DNA from: Zonotrichia leucophrys gambelii
Taxonomy: Eukaryota; Chordata; Aves; Passeriformes; Passerellidae
DNA length: 64,000 nucleotides
Direction of reading: 5' to 3'
NCBI RefSeq assembly: GCF_028769735.1
Contig: NC_088171.1
Span: forward strand, 74,913,216 to 74,977,215
The notes under the pieces are model-generated. The model did no database searches, was not told where the DNA came from, and was given only the letters and a program-made list of their open reading frames with translations. Below, in pieces: positions 1-12,650 of the stretch (within the stretch, counting starts at the first letter, position 1; the number at the start of each line of letters is the position of its first letter). The position numbers were made by a program, and so were the translations under genes.

Positions 1-404
1 TAAAAATTATTTTAAATATCTTATTTATGTTAGCTGTATTCTACCAAAATTTTTGACAGAAGACACAATTTACACATATCTGCATAGCAGTTCACAATAT
101 CTTTCCCTAAATCTTAGCAAATAAACCCTACTTTTCACTCTCTAGGTATAGAAACAAGTGAATAAAGTTTGAGTTCCAAAAATTTGAAACAAATAATGAA
201 TAAACTCCCTTCAAAATGTGAAACTTAAAGCATGATCTCTGTGGTTAAAAAAAAGAAAAAAAAACAGATGCACAACATTAATAGTTTTTCTATGCAAAAG
301 AGTCCCAAACTAAATAATTTCATCTTTTTTTCATTGTACAAGACAATGGAAGCAAACTCAAAATTCCCTTTCTCCATTTCAAAAAAACAGCAGTAGCATG
401 TGGA

Positions 405-463
405 GAAAAAAAAAAAAAAAAACAAAAGAAAACACAAAAACCCCAAAACAAACAAACAAAAGA
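405..463. repeat. A-rich low-complexity tract
   Basis: A run of about 16 A is followed by AAAC/AAAACC-like interruptions. It has the look of simple A-rich DNA. No transposon body is recognisable immediately upstream, so I do not call it a retroposon tail. Confidence 0.8.
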
Positions 464-1051
464 AGCAACAATCAAACTGACAGTAAAGGACATTACCACC
501 AGAGTTAACAATGTGCCATTCTCTGTGAGCATGAACCTTCAGGATAAAAAATAGTTTTAAAAACAAAAACATTGCATCAGTTTATTGTGGCTGTAATATC
601 AACATAATTGAAGACAGAGTATAAAAGATAGATAGATATATATATATCCAATAAAACATAAGTAAGAATTAAACCTCATTTTTCTAGAAGGGCAAGAAAA
701 AATGTCCAGGTTTTTTTCTTAGTGAATTGAACAGGGAAATCATAAAATCACTTGTAGTACATCTTCTGCTCTACTACCCTTACTTTGCCACTCAGCACTT
801 CAAGTTGGAAAGTTACAGCTTCTCTAAAGTTGTAACATATCCCCACACACCCTAGCAACACATCTCAATAACCAGAAGTGAAAATGTGACATATATAAAG
901 GAGCTATGGAAATATTACAGGCAAAAAGTTCTCTCCTCGTAGGGACCAGGCACAAGCATTACAGTATTTGTGCACTATGTTAATAGCTATTTCCCTGAAT
1001 ACATACCTATTGTCAGAAGGCATTGTTGGAACTGGCCCTGTGTGTTTGGTT

Positions 1052-1200
1052 ATATGAAATGACATATGTCTGAAGCCAGAAGGCTGTTCAGCCAGCAGTG
1101 CCCTGTCATATGATATGACATATGTGCGCACCCAGGCTATGGAGCCGCCACATTAATAAGGGCTTTTCTGATTTAACAGATGAGCTCTCTATTTATATGA
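1052..1200. promoter_or_regulatory. candidate regulatory element with three CATATG E-boxes
   Basis: CATATG occurs at 1063-1068, 1107-1112 and 1119-1124. An 18-bp block at 1052-1069 recurs at 1108-1125 with 17 of 18 positions identical. Just downstream are AT-rich homeobox-like words (CATTAATAA) and an ATTTATA run. E-box plus homeodomain-like clusters are common in vertebrate developmental enhancers, but short motifs occur by chance in AT-rich DNA. The function is inference only. Confidence 0.22.
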
Positions 1201-2834
1201 TACCTATAAAAGAACATTTTCTGCTTCTTTAAGCCTGCTTGTAACAGGGAAACAACAAAAAACTGAAAGAGTAGAAAGGGAGCTCTCTCTTACTGCTGCC
1301 TGCTTCCAAGAAAACGCATGTGATACTTAACATGTCTGAATTTAATTCAACAACTCTCTAATTATGGTTTCCTAAGAGATGCCATTTATATGGTACTCTG
1401 CCATTTTCTGAAGTGATGCAGTTAAAAAGTTAAGTGTCTTGCAGAAACTTCTGGTAATGCAGGAGCCGTGTGAGCTAATCTTATGCGATTCTATCACTGC
1501 CATGGAAATACATTTCAGTGCTGTTAAAGTATGGCAGAGAATATTTATTAAGTAAGCAATGACTGAAACAAAAGAGAACATTCTGGGTTTAAATATGGGT
1601 GCTTTCTCCCATCTTTTTGAAACAAACTAAACCAAACAAGAGTAATTTTAGCAGTTAAAAATGTAATTTAAAAGTAACAAAATCATGGAGAAGCACTTAT
1701 AGCACCTATTAGGGGCTGCATACTCCAATAAGCATGTGTAGCTTCCAGCTGTAAAGTACTCAACACACCCATAAACCAAGCTTCCTACAAAACAATTTAG
1801 TCTTCAGTGTACTAATTAATTATTTGGAAGAGAGTAGAAAAAGCATCTGTTGGTATGTTTACTGCTGGAAGGAAAGGGTTAAAAGTGGAAGAATAATGAA
1901 GCAGATAGTAAATTTGCTCAAGTGGCTTAGCAGATGGGAATGGCTAAGAATACCAGGGTGGGAAAACTCCATTTCTTATGCCTAGTGTTGTTCATCCTGT
2001 GCCTGTTTTGAGAAGTGGAATTCCTGTGTACAGATATTACACCCTCACAGACACGCTTGATCCTCCTGCTAGGAGAGAAAGAGATCATGAAAGCACAGCC
2101 TTGTGCTAAACTGCATGTGCACAAAGCTCTTGATTTACTGCAGACCTTCACAGGTATAGGATCTGTATCAGCATAATTTTGCACACACAATTGGAAGTGC
2201 TGCCTTTAGCATCAAGAAGCAGCATACAGAAATCAAGGTCACATCAAAGTTCATTATTGTTAGTATTTTTACTAAATATTTTTAAACAGAATAATGAGAG
2301 AGATTTCCCAAAAAAGTCTGATATATATCAAATCAAATGCATGGATTGAGTAGTATCAGAAGAACACATCATAGAAGAAGTAAAGAAAAATTCAGCAGAG
2401 AATGGGAAAAGAATAAATAAAATGAGTGTAAAACTAATGTTGATTGGTTTGAGATTTCTTGGTTTTTACTTTTTTTTTGCTATAACTTTTGCTATATATT
2501 TTTTTCATGCTCACACTTAGAAAGTGCAAGTGGCCAAATTTTAGAGAGTCAAGTTTCAACGGCTGTGGAAAATTCTGCTTCAACAAGATGTTAAACGTTG
2601 AACATGCTGAAATTAGGATATTCATTATCCCATGTATCTTATGAGTAGCCAAGACCTTTTCCAGGACAAATCCATTGATTTAAAATAAATTATTCAACAC
2701 TTTAAATTGTTTCAGTTGATTAATTACTTTCACAGTTATAGGTGTTTGCTTCAACTACATTTGAATCTATTCAGTTCAGAGTCCAGCTATTGCATTTTCT
2801 TATATATTTCCATGGTAAAGGGCAAAGATAACTG

Positions 2835-3205
2835 GGACTGTTCAGGATGGAAAAGCAAGGACTTATGAAGACCTTACTGATATCTATATGTCTCTACATG
2901 TAGGGAGGGGATAAGGACAAGAGACATGGACTTTTTTCATTGTATCTGGTGACTGGAGCATGGATGGAAGGAGCATGAGTGGAAAAACATGAAATTCCAT
3001 CTGAACAGTGAGTACAACTTTGTTACTGTGAGAGTGGTGAAACACTGAGAGAGGTTACGGAGTCTCCATTCTTGGAGACACCCAAAATCCAACTAAACAC
3101 TGTCTCTGTCAATCTCTGTAGCTCACTCTGGTCAGGTAGGAAAATGCTGGACTATATGACCCCCAGAGGTCACTTTCAAGCTAAATGATTCTGTGATTTG
3201 ATGAA
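2835..3205 (+). mobile_element. CR1 LINE fragment, 3' end, sense orientation
   Basis: The segment follows the 3' part of CR1 ORF2 and the 3' UTR in order. It has the 'aaattccatctgaac' and 'tttgttactgtgag' blocks, then 'gagtctccattcttggagacacccaaaa', then the tail 'ctggactatatgacccccagaggtc', and ends with an ATTCTGTG repeat near 3187-3195. CR1 is the main non-LTR retrotransposon of birds and reptiles, and most copies are 5'-truncated as this one is. It is diverged, with no usable reading frame. The left edge is approximate. Confidence 0.85.
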
Positions 3206-6200
3206 ATAGTTTAGGGGAAGTATTATGAAAATAATCATGTCTACATGGTTCATATGCCCCATAGCAGGAATTTCCTAGTCCCTGATTGTCTAGTGAGATG
3301 GTAGAAGAAGAGGAAAAGGAGAAAACAGAGAGAGAAAAGATTTTAAAAATGAGGAAAAGTATGAGTTAGGAAGGAACTAGGAAAAATATAAGAGAGGAGA
3401 GAAAATGTCTAGAAGAAATAATGTAGAAACTCCTAACAAAGACCCCTTTAATTGTACTGTGTGATGCTTAAACAAGAGAAATGAGAGTAATCAGGAAAAG
3501 CAGGTTGGGAACTGAGTATTTTGGAAAAAACAACAGGAACTTTTCAACACATACTCCTCAAGTCCCAGAATAGGCTGTTATAGACCCTTATGCTTCTAGC
3601 TCCTGCAGAGATAAACCTCATTCTTCTTACTATCAGTGGTTTGGTCTCTACATGGAGAAACACAGATGGCACCACATCCTGTCTTTAAAATGAAGGGCAG
3701 AATATAAAGCAGACAGCCATCCTCAAAGAAGAAAATACCACCTTCACTCTCTCCACAGATATGCAGGCAAGACAAATAAATAGAGGGAAAATAAGAGAGA
3801 TAATGGAAACTGAAATAATCACTGCCATTATAAACATCCTGTTTCAGTATGTTCTCATTTTTCAGCACCTCTAATTCACAGTGTTTATGAGTGAAAATTT
3901 TAAAATAACATAAAAGAATAATAATTTCTGTGGTGTACTACTGATTCTATTTAGATTAAATCTGAGAGTAAAAGTGTATAACTACCAACTCAGGATAAAG
4001 GTGATCTCAAGATGTGGGTCCTCCTTTAAAGTGAGAGTCTGTCTGGTTTCTTTCTGGTATGTTGTGGAAGGAATCGGGCATTTTTACCAGCACATTTATG
4101 AAGTCTGCTTAGGTGGTAGGAAACACCTTTCATAGAGTTTGAAAATCATTTGTTTGGTTAATGAGGCATGAAGATAATTATTCATCCCTTATTTTCTCCT
4201 TCCCCTCCTTATTTTATCAGTGAATTTATCATTGAATTTGAAGTGAAAAAGATTTATTATGTATGTTACATTATGCTAAGTTCTTATTAAAACCTTACTG
4301 CTGTTTTCATGCAGATGAATAGCTATATTGCTGTTAATAGATATATTAATCTAGCCATGAGTTTCAAGGAGCCACAGTATAAGCATCTTTCTGACAAAGG
4401 TCTGCCTTACACAATGGCAAGGAAGCTAATACAAACGCCTGAGACAGTAAATAACTTGCGTTTCTTATTTTTGAGTCAAATGTGTTTTCCAAGGACAATT
4501 TATTTATGCATAAGCTAAATTTTTAATAGTAGCAAATATCCAAGGTTAGCTACAGATACTTGAATTTCATGACCAAATAAGCCATGAGTCATACCTTGAG
4601 TATAAATCTGATGAACACTTTATTTGTTGTATCATGAAAACTACAAGTTAAATGAAAACTGTAAGATGTTACATAATGATCAATTCACATTCATATACTC
4701 ACAGTAGCATTCATCCCTTGGTTTTTGTCTGGTTGGACTACATCATTAAACACAGAAACACAAGATATCAGGTTGAAGGCTGAGGTACATACCACAAAGG
4801 GCAAAGCTCCAGTGTATTGTAAACATCTCAGTAAACAAAACTCTTGATGAAAAATTCTGGATATCACAGGCTGCAATATGAAAAAACAGATCCATGATAG
4901 AGTGAGTAGTTTGACACAGTTTTAATATGTTCTGAATATTTTCTTTATGCATGTTTTACTGTTTATGACCATATATACTAAACCATAAGCAATAGAAACA
5001 GAACAAATAAAAAAAAACATACAAATCCCTTTCATGTTAATTTTTAGGAAATATTTTAAAATTTTATTGTTCTTTAATGGCTTTGCTGACATTTCTTTTA
5101 CATTTTTCTGATTTCTTAATAGCAAAAGGAAGCCATATAATGTATTAATTAAAAAAAAATTCCTAACCTACAATTTGTTGTTCATCAAGCAACCCTACTC
5201 TTCTATAGTCACATATGTCATAGTTGAATGTTAGAAGATGGCTTTATAGGCATATTAATTAGAGGAAACTTATTTCAACATCCAATAGAAAAAACACTGA
5301 AAGTTATTACCTAATGAGAACATGAGTAGAAATTTTTTAAATCATGCCATATTCTGTTACATTAGAGTCTTACTTTAAAGGTTACTTCCTAGCTAGAAAA
5401 TATATAATTGCTCCATCTGCCAACCCTACCCCATTGCAGTACTGTCAAAAGTGCCATATGTGGAAAAGTCAGACTGTTGGTCTGTTTATCTAATATATAT
5501 ATATCCTGTAGAACCAGTAGAATCAAATGGTAACATCTCTCAACAGATCTCAAAATACATAGTGAATGTTTGGTTTTCTTTTTTTCTTTTAAATAAATGT
5601 AGGTGATATGGAATTGTTAGGATGAGTGAATCAAGTTCATTGTTGCATCCAGGAAGACAAGCTGATTCTGCCTACCACTACAGATCTGACTTTTCTGAAG
5701 AGATACACACACTGAAAAAAAGTAATTGCAAATTTATATTTTTAAATCACCATGATGTTTGGATAAAATAATATATGAAAATACCATACCTTTTATTTCT
5801 ATCTTGTAAATATCTGGATGCAAAATTTGAAATTTATGAAGTTAATACTGGAAACTGGTAACAAAGACTGTATGACAAGGATGGACTGAACGGAAATGAT
5901 AACTTTATTTGTTCTTTTGTCCAAACAATGAATAAGGAGCCTTTATGTTCATCTTTTTGTTGTCCTGAATATATGCTACTTGCCAAGTGAGCAAAACCAA
6001 TTCACACCCTGAGGGAAGGTATTTCAATGTTCAATTCTAGTTTCCATTAATTAGGGAGCTGGTGGTACCCCTCAAAAGGCTGGTTCCTCTATCATCAAAG
6101 CTTTTCACTATTTACACACTTTAAAAAACTAAGGCCTCAGCATTCACTGCTCATTTGAGCCTGGATTCCATTTTGAGGAGGTGGTCTGTGAGACAGTATT

Positions 6201-9200
6201 TGTGAACTCCCACCACCGGGAATACTTTTCCCCCAGTTACTGCTCAGTTCTGCTGACTTCATTCCTGGTGGCTATCATCCAGATTGCCCATTAATCTTGG
6301 GATTGTCTTCCCTTCTCCCTAAAACAAAAGATTAGCCAGACCTGTAATGATCACAGTGCAATTAGTTGTCATATCTCTCCAGCTAAATCTACTGATTGAC
6401 AAGTGAAAACAGAAGTTTGCAAAATTTGATTCAAATCTTGAGGGTATCACATAATTTTTAGTGTACAAGAGAATACAAAGTAATAAGTAATTACTATCTG
6501 AAAGCATGATATATTTCTTAGATTTTTCATCCAGCTTTACTGCAAGCCAAATTATTAGAACAAAGTGGTATTTGCAGAAAGGAGTTCTGTTTCCAGTCTG
6601 TACTCTGGGGGTGGAAGGAAAAGGAAGGAAAAAAAAAAAGATTTGATAAAGTTTCCAGAACTTCTACTCTAAGTAGCTGCTTTTCTGTGATTACAGTGTC
6701 TTTTCCTCAAATACAACCATTACAGAAACACGATGTCATTTATTGACAGCATGTAATGCTGCATTATAAGTTATAATTCAATCAAGCTATTCACTCAACA
6801 CAAATATTCCTTCCTTTAAAAAATGGTTTATAACCTAAGGCAGCAAGTTAATACATATTTGCCCTGCTAATATATTTACAAGCCATTTCAACTACTTTGT
6901 TCATGCATGAGAGAGTCATCTGAATAATAACTTTGTTTAGAATGACATTATGAAAAATGCTCAGTTAGAATCAAAGCACTTTTAGAAGACATTGAAAATA
7001 GAATCAACTCTCAAATTTTACAAGACTGTCTCCAAAGCAGGAAAAAAAAGGGCAGGTGATTGTTTAAAGTTTCCTTTATTTCTTCTGTTAATTCATTCCT
7101 TTTGCTTGTCTCTCCATCCTTACGAGCTGGTGTGGATGGTGTGGGTAGCTATGAATCAAAAGTTTTTATAGCAGTACAAATAAAAGTCTACCACTGCTCT
7201 GTAGTTTTTAGGATCCTCCCAAAAAGGACACCTGCAGTCCATGCTAGTGCATATTCCCCTGAGTCCTCTAAAAAATCAGAGTAAGGACAAGAAAATTTGT
7301 GCTTGGTGTTCATCCCAGTGTCTAGTTTTTCTGGTGAGCACCTACTGCATAGGTATTGCACTTGCTAGAGGACTTGAACTAAGAATGCACATACGACTGT
7401 GCATGTGGTGCTAAATCAAAAGATGCATGAAATAAAGGAGCAACATTCTCTTGATTTGCTTACCATTCTTTTACATCTATTCTAATAACATTGTTATTAG
7501 AGAAGAAATTCTGCATTATAAACTGACTGAGGAAGTATTTGTGAGACAATTTCACGGATTTATATTTCCTAATTTTCCATAAAGTTGTCGATGGAAATGC
7601 ACACAGGCCTACACATATAGAGAGGAACAATCCTAATTCTTTGATAGTAGAGGGAAAGTTTTTCCACTCTCCAGTTACCAGAAAGTATCTGCTTTTTAAT
7701 GCATCTGTCCATTTTCCCCATAGCACAGACTAACTTACTCATAGGTATTAGAGATGATAGTGATTTCTGCTGTATGCTTATGAAAAATAAGCAAGCACTT
7801 TCAGAACATTCATAGTGCTCATGGTGTATCATGGTCTATTTTCTGTTCCAGGCACTATTTACCAAAGGGTGGAAAGACTGATTTTCTTTATTTTTCTTCT
7901 CCCAGGTCTATTGTTTTTTCCTCCCCAAAGATAATCATGATTTGTTGTCAGTCTTGGTATAGAAACAATAAAGCTCATGAAGAGAATCTGGCCCATACTC
8001 TCATCCATTTTATGATCAGATCCATAATTCCTTACCAGCATAACAGGAATGTATTTTTCAGTGTACAACTAATACATCTCCCATTCAAAATATGTTGTTT
8101 AGAGCAAAGATTCTATTCTGAAGTCAGAAAAGACAAACAGGAACCTCTGAGTAATACTTTGGAAGTGACAGTGTGGCTGCAGAAATAGAAAAGAAAGTAT
8201 CAGAAATTCAAACATTCTGTTTCGCACAATTCACATGCAAATATACAGTGAGGTAAACAGAGAGAGTTATATCACAATGAAGATCATGATTTCCCTCAAT
8301 AATACAAAGATCTGTCAGTTTAATAAAACAAAAAAAAAAAAGAAAAGTTTGGATGAGTTGAAAAAAAGTCCTTTTTTTTCAACTTCTTGTAATTTTTACT
8401 GGGTCATATATTACAAGCTGCTTTGATTTTTTTTTCTCTAAAATTAAAAAATCTAGTGCCTTTTCCCTCTCTGGTGACAACATTTCATTTCCTTTGGGAT
8501 GTGACTTCCTCTATTCGCATCTCTCCTGACATGTCTTCCTTCCAATCTAGATTTTGATAAATTATCAAATGGAGAAATAGAAAAAACAATTGCATAGAGT
8601 AAAACTTGGGGAATAGAATGAAGAGATATATATTGCTGCTGACTCGAGCAAGATGAACAAACATTAAATACTCATAAGACATAGCTAAAACAAAACATTT
8701 CTCCCACACACAAAGGGGAGGCTTACTAAATCAAGATCTGAAACATCACAGTGGCAGGAACTGGTAAAAACTTGTTGGTCAGCTTGCATAGCTGGGATGA
8801 TCCAGACTGCTAGCCAGAATTTACACATGGTTCATCCACCTGGCTAAACTCATATCCTTCCTGAGTGATTCTGTTTTTTTTTCTCCAGAAAAAAGCATTT
8901 TACTGTTATGTCTCATAAGTGTCTCAGCAGATAAATTTTCTACGAGTATCAATTCCTTCCTCCTTCTGCTGCATGGACTTTCAGGAAAATTCTTCTAGGG
9001 AAAAGAGAAGTATTTAGAGACCTTTACTAGTTGTGTCCCTGTTTTCTGTTAAGTGAGTCCTTGAGGAAAGAGCAGGGAGATTTTTCATTTGATTCTTTGT
9101 TTTACAGACAATGTGCAAAAAGAAACAGGCAGAACATATTTCTGTTTTCCCAATCCTCCTGCATTTTTCATGAGGAAAAAACAAAACAATCAGACCCACA

Positions 9201-10082
9201 GACACTCGCCTGTTTCCAAACTGTGACAAAAGCTGTTTCCCTGTCTCTCTGAAAATGTGTGCAAATCCTACCTGTTGCTTTGGTTTGTCCCCTACATAAA
9301 TTTCCCATACTATCCAGAAATAAGATCAATAATTAGGTCTGTCATTTTTCTTTACTTTTCAGAGAAAGAAAGGGAAGAAGCAGCCCTCAGCAGTAAAGCA
9401 GAGAAAAGCTTTAACTTTCTGCAAAAATTTTGGTGATCAAAATAGATTACTAACGTGGAACAAATTTTTCACTTCATGCATTTAAGCATGCCACAGATGT
9501 GGTCCTGCAATAGGCACCAGGACCCCTCCCCTCCTTCAGCCAAATTTCAGATACAGCCCTTCCTCCTCAGGCGATCCAAAAGAAGTCATGGCAGAGTCAG
9601 AAACCATTTATTCTTTGGAATAGATTGAGAAAGGATAATTCTCATACTTCCCCTGTCAGCCAAATTTATTTTATTACTGTAATGGCAGGACCATTCAAAT
9701 ACATTTTATCCTATTAAGATAAGATATCAGCATACAGGAGAACACCTTTATTACCATTATTGTCTCGTGACTGTAGACTGCATTAAAAACTTGCAGGGAA
9801 AAGTTGCCATAACAAATGGGACTTTTCAGGTTTTGACTTACACTTTCCCCCTATTCTCCTACTAAACACAGGGCAAAATTTCTTCCATAAATAAAGTAAA
9901 CCTAAATAATTGAAAGACCTGTTTTTCAGAACAAGGTTTCCTCAAGGCTACCTTCTAAATTTTGTGTGGCATGAAGAACATTTCTCCTGTATTTTCAAGT
10001 CAAAATATTTTCCCTAAAATCTTTCAGTAAAAATTTACTTTTTGAAAAACAGTAGTATTTAAAGATTTTTCTTTAATTGTTA
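3206..10082. other. non-coding AT-rich sequence, no gene
   Basis: No convincing exon, RNA gene or transposon was recognised in this stretch. Open frames are short and overlap in both directions. Minor structure includes a 9-bp-arm palindrome at 7482-7500 with a single central base, poly-A and poly-T runs near 6632 and 8330, and a slightly more GC-rich patch near 6.1-6.3 kb that could be conserved non-coding sequence but carries no diagnostic motif. Confidence 0.65.
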
Positions 10083-10129
10083 ACATTTTTCTTGGTTAGC
10101 AACTATTTATTGTTAACCAAGAAAAATGT
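10083..10129. repeat. inverted repeat, 20-bp arms, 7-nt loop
   Basis: Arms at 10083-10102 and 10110-10129 are reverse complements at 19 of 20 positions, with the 7-nt loop CTATTTA between them. The single mismatch would be a G-U wobble in RNA. Pairing stops abruptly at both ends. Possible explanations are a template-switch mutation, a hairpin RNA or a tiny MITE. No target-site duplication or known miRNA seed was recognised. Confidence 0.9.
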
Positions 10130-11543
10130 AGAATAGTGATGTGAACATCAGGTAAGTGTGAAATGGCTACTTCAATCTTGTACTCATGTTCACAAATTTA
10201 TTATTAATTACTTTCTCTCCTCTGCAAAAAACAATTTTGGCATTTTGGAACTTCTAATGAAGTCTTAATAATGGAAAAATTTGCTAATCTTTCTTCAGAG
10301 GAAATAAATACATCAATGAGTTAGTTTAATATATGTGGTTTACCATACCATCTAGTATCCCCCCCCAGCAAGATTTTATTATACAATTTCAAGTCATCAT
10401 GAAGTCAAAAATGATCATGAATAAGGGCATGCTATAATATGGATTGTCTGCAAGGCAATAATTTAATACCCCTGTGTGCGTCATTATGACAATTCTTCAG
10501 ATATATAATTACACTGTACCTTATTCCATATTGTTTTATATAATTCTTGCAGAGGAAGGACTGTACTTGGTTAATGATCAGATAGTCCCGTTCAGCCCTA
10601 TTCTTGTGTGAAGGATCACTTAATGCACAGTATTCAACCCCTCTTCTGGGGTTCTAGCAAACACAGAGTTGCTAGTTTTTTCATTAATTTTTCTACAAGG
10701 ATTATCCATGTAACAGAAGTGCATTTAATAAATTGAAATTTTTTAACATTATTTCCTTGTGAGTTAGGAAGGTTATATAGACCAAGGGACCGAGACTATA
10801 AAATCAAATAATTAACTATATTCAGATAGCTAATGTAAGAGATGCAGAACCTAACTTTCCATTTTGACTTGCATTTTTTAGATTCATGTATTTAAAATGC
10901 TTTGAATTCTGTTGTATTTATTAGTTCCTTCAAACTAAGCAGTCAGAAAATTAGTAATACACAGCTAAAAATTGGCTTTGTGTTACTGAATGTCACAGAC
11001 CCTTTGACAGTAGTGTAGACAGACATGAAGGTCTTTGGATCAGTAATGAACTATTCAACTGGACAGTCTTTTTCTATACTTGCCACTGTAAGAGGCTAAG
11101 TTATGCACCTGAGTTCCTTCCAAATTCTAAAATAAGAAGGAGCTATGAGACTGTGCCACTCAGGATTTCTTTGCTCTCCTCTGAGCCTAGGAAAAATTGC
11201 TTTCCTAGTATCACTGGCTGATGGGTGTAAATATTCTTTACACTCCAGGATACTTGTTGTTAGGGATGGCAAAGTTGTTCCTGAAACATGAATCTGAATT
11301 TATTTAAAACAAAAATTTCAACTGCTTTTTCTGTTGTGTATCTACCATGATCCCAATACCTCCTGTGAGTAGTCCATACCCAATAAACTTGCCATGGTGA
11401 GTTTTCAAATAAAGGAAATCACAGAGCAAGCAATGTCAAAGTCCAAAAGGATGTCTGACTTTAGGTAAAAGGCCAGTGTAAAACCAAGCAAGGGTGAAAA
11501 GACCTTTGGCTCGGAATTGACCTTTTGTCTGTTTTATAATGTT

Positions 11544-11604
11544 CCTTTGAAGGTGGAATAAGGACAAAGCTTGACACCAAATTCATATCAAAGGCATTTG
11601 CATA
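11544..11604. promoter_or_regulatory. candidate SOX/TCF-POU motif cluster
   Basis: Within about 60 bp there are CCTTTGA (11544-11550), GGACAAAG (about 11562-11569), ATCAAAGG (11587-11594) and a perfect octamer ATTTGCAT (11596-11603). ATCAAAG is the canonical TCF/LEF core, ACAAAG fits SOX, and ATTTGCAT is the POU octamer. SOX-POU spacing this tight is typical of neural and stem-cell enhancers. This is motif matching only, so the role is unproven. Confidence 0.25.
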
Positions 11605-12535
11605 AAGAAAATGGGACATCAGACTCTCTGAGTTCCAGTGATTAGATTACAATACAATTTATTTAAAAGGTAAACTAAAATTTCTGCATATTTCCTGTAA
11701 ATTTTATTCTAATAGAAAATGTTATTAAAGTAAATATTTGAAGAATTTTTACTTCCAGGCTGAACTGAAGAATTTTTTCCTCAATTTGGAACTGAACTGA
11801 AACAATAATTTTGAAGTATATATTGAAACTTGTCAGCAAACAAAATATTATTTTATTTTATTTTCTTTTTTTTTTTTTTACATATTCAGAATAGATATTT
11901 TTTAAAAAGTATTATTTGTTCAATTATGTATTTATTCAACACATGGACCATTTGCAGTTGTTAAGGACTACAGGACAGCAACAAATATCAGAGCCTTCCC
12001 ATGTCTTGTTTTACTATCTTTACTTTGCAACATGATTCAGCACTTGAGGTCCATATGTGCTTCAGCATCATGACTCTGTTGTTCACTCACTATTCTGTTG
12101 ATTGGAGCATGAACTCTTTAGAAAATTAAATTTGTATCCATCTGATACCAGCACTTGCTAAATAGTTACACAGCTCAATAGATCCAAAAAGGAGGGTGCT
12201 GTCCATAATTTTCGGGTTTGTACCTCCACAGTAATCTCTCTGTTACTCTATTGGTGATCCTCCCACATGCATAGGTGCTGATATATCCCTCTCTATGTTA
12301 TACACAGAATTAGAAGAAGGAGAATAGAAAATATTTCTCATTAGTCCCATAACATCAGCTGCACTGAGGAAATTCTTACTGCCAGGGAAGCACAGCACTG
12401 CAGTCTCTTCCCACCTTCTTATCTGCATATGACAGTGCTAGGGTATTTGGAAAGAAATTGAAATGACGTGCTAGAAATGCAAATGATGTGTGAGCGCTTA
12501 CATGGCCACAAAAAAGTGAGATTAAATCCTTTCAC

Positions 12536-12650
12536 CAGCTGTTCCACACAGTCAGATGACCCTTCCCATTATGAAATGTGGTCTTTTTGAAATTTGTTGA
12601 AGTGGTGCTGGATGAACCAAATCAATTTAATCTGTAACAGCTAAAAATAA
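12536..12650. promoter_or_regulatory. candidate element with E-box and MEF2-like site
   Basis: A CAGCTG E-box lies at 12536-12541 and a MEF2-type word CTAAAAATAA at 12641-12650, with AT-rich homeobox-like words (AATCAATTTAATC) between them. Paired E-box and MEF2 sites are a known feature of muscle and neuronal enhancers, but the roughly 100-bp spacing and AT-rich background make chance likely. Confidence 0.15.

Larger units (their letters stand above)
1..2834. other. non-coding AT-rich sequence, no gene
   Basis: No open frame here resembles a known protein. The longest (minus strand, about 225-572) is dominated by Phe/Leu/Cys runs that arise from A-rich plus-strand tracts, so it is a composition artefact. 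The stretch holds an A-rich low-complexity tract near 405-463, a short GATA/TATA run near 628-648, and a CATATG-containing segment near 1.05-1.2 kb listed separately. Otherwise it looks like ordinary intergenic or intronic vertebrate DNA. Confidence 0.7.

Noticed and set aside
225..572. 115-codon minus-strand open frame rich in Phe and Leu
   Set aside because: It is generated by antisense reading of A-rich tracts, has no domain or signal beyond composition, and overlaps another open frame of similar make-up.
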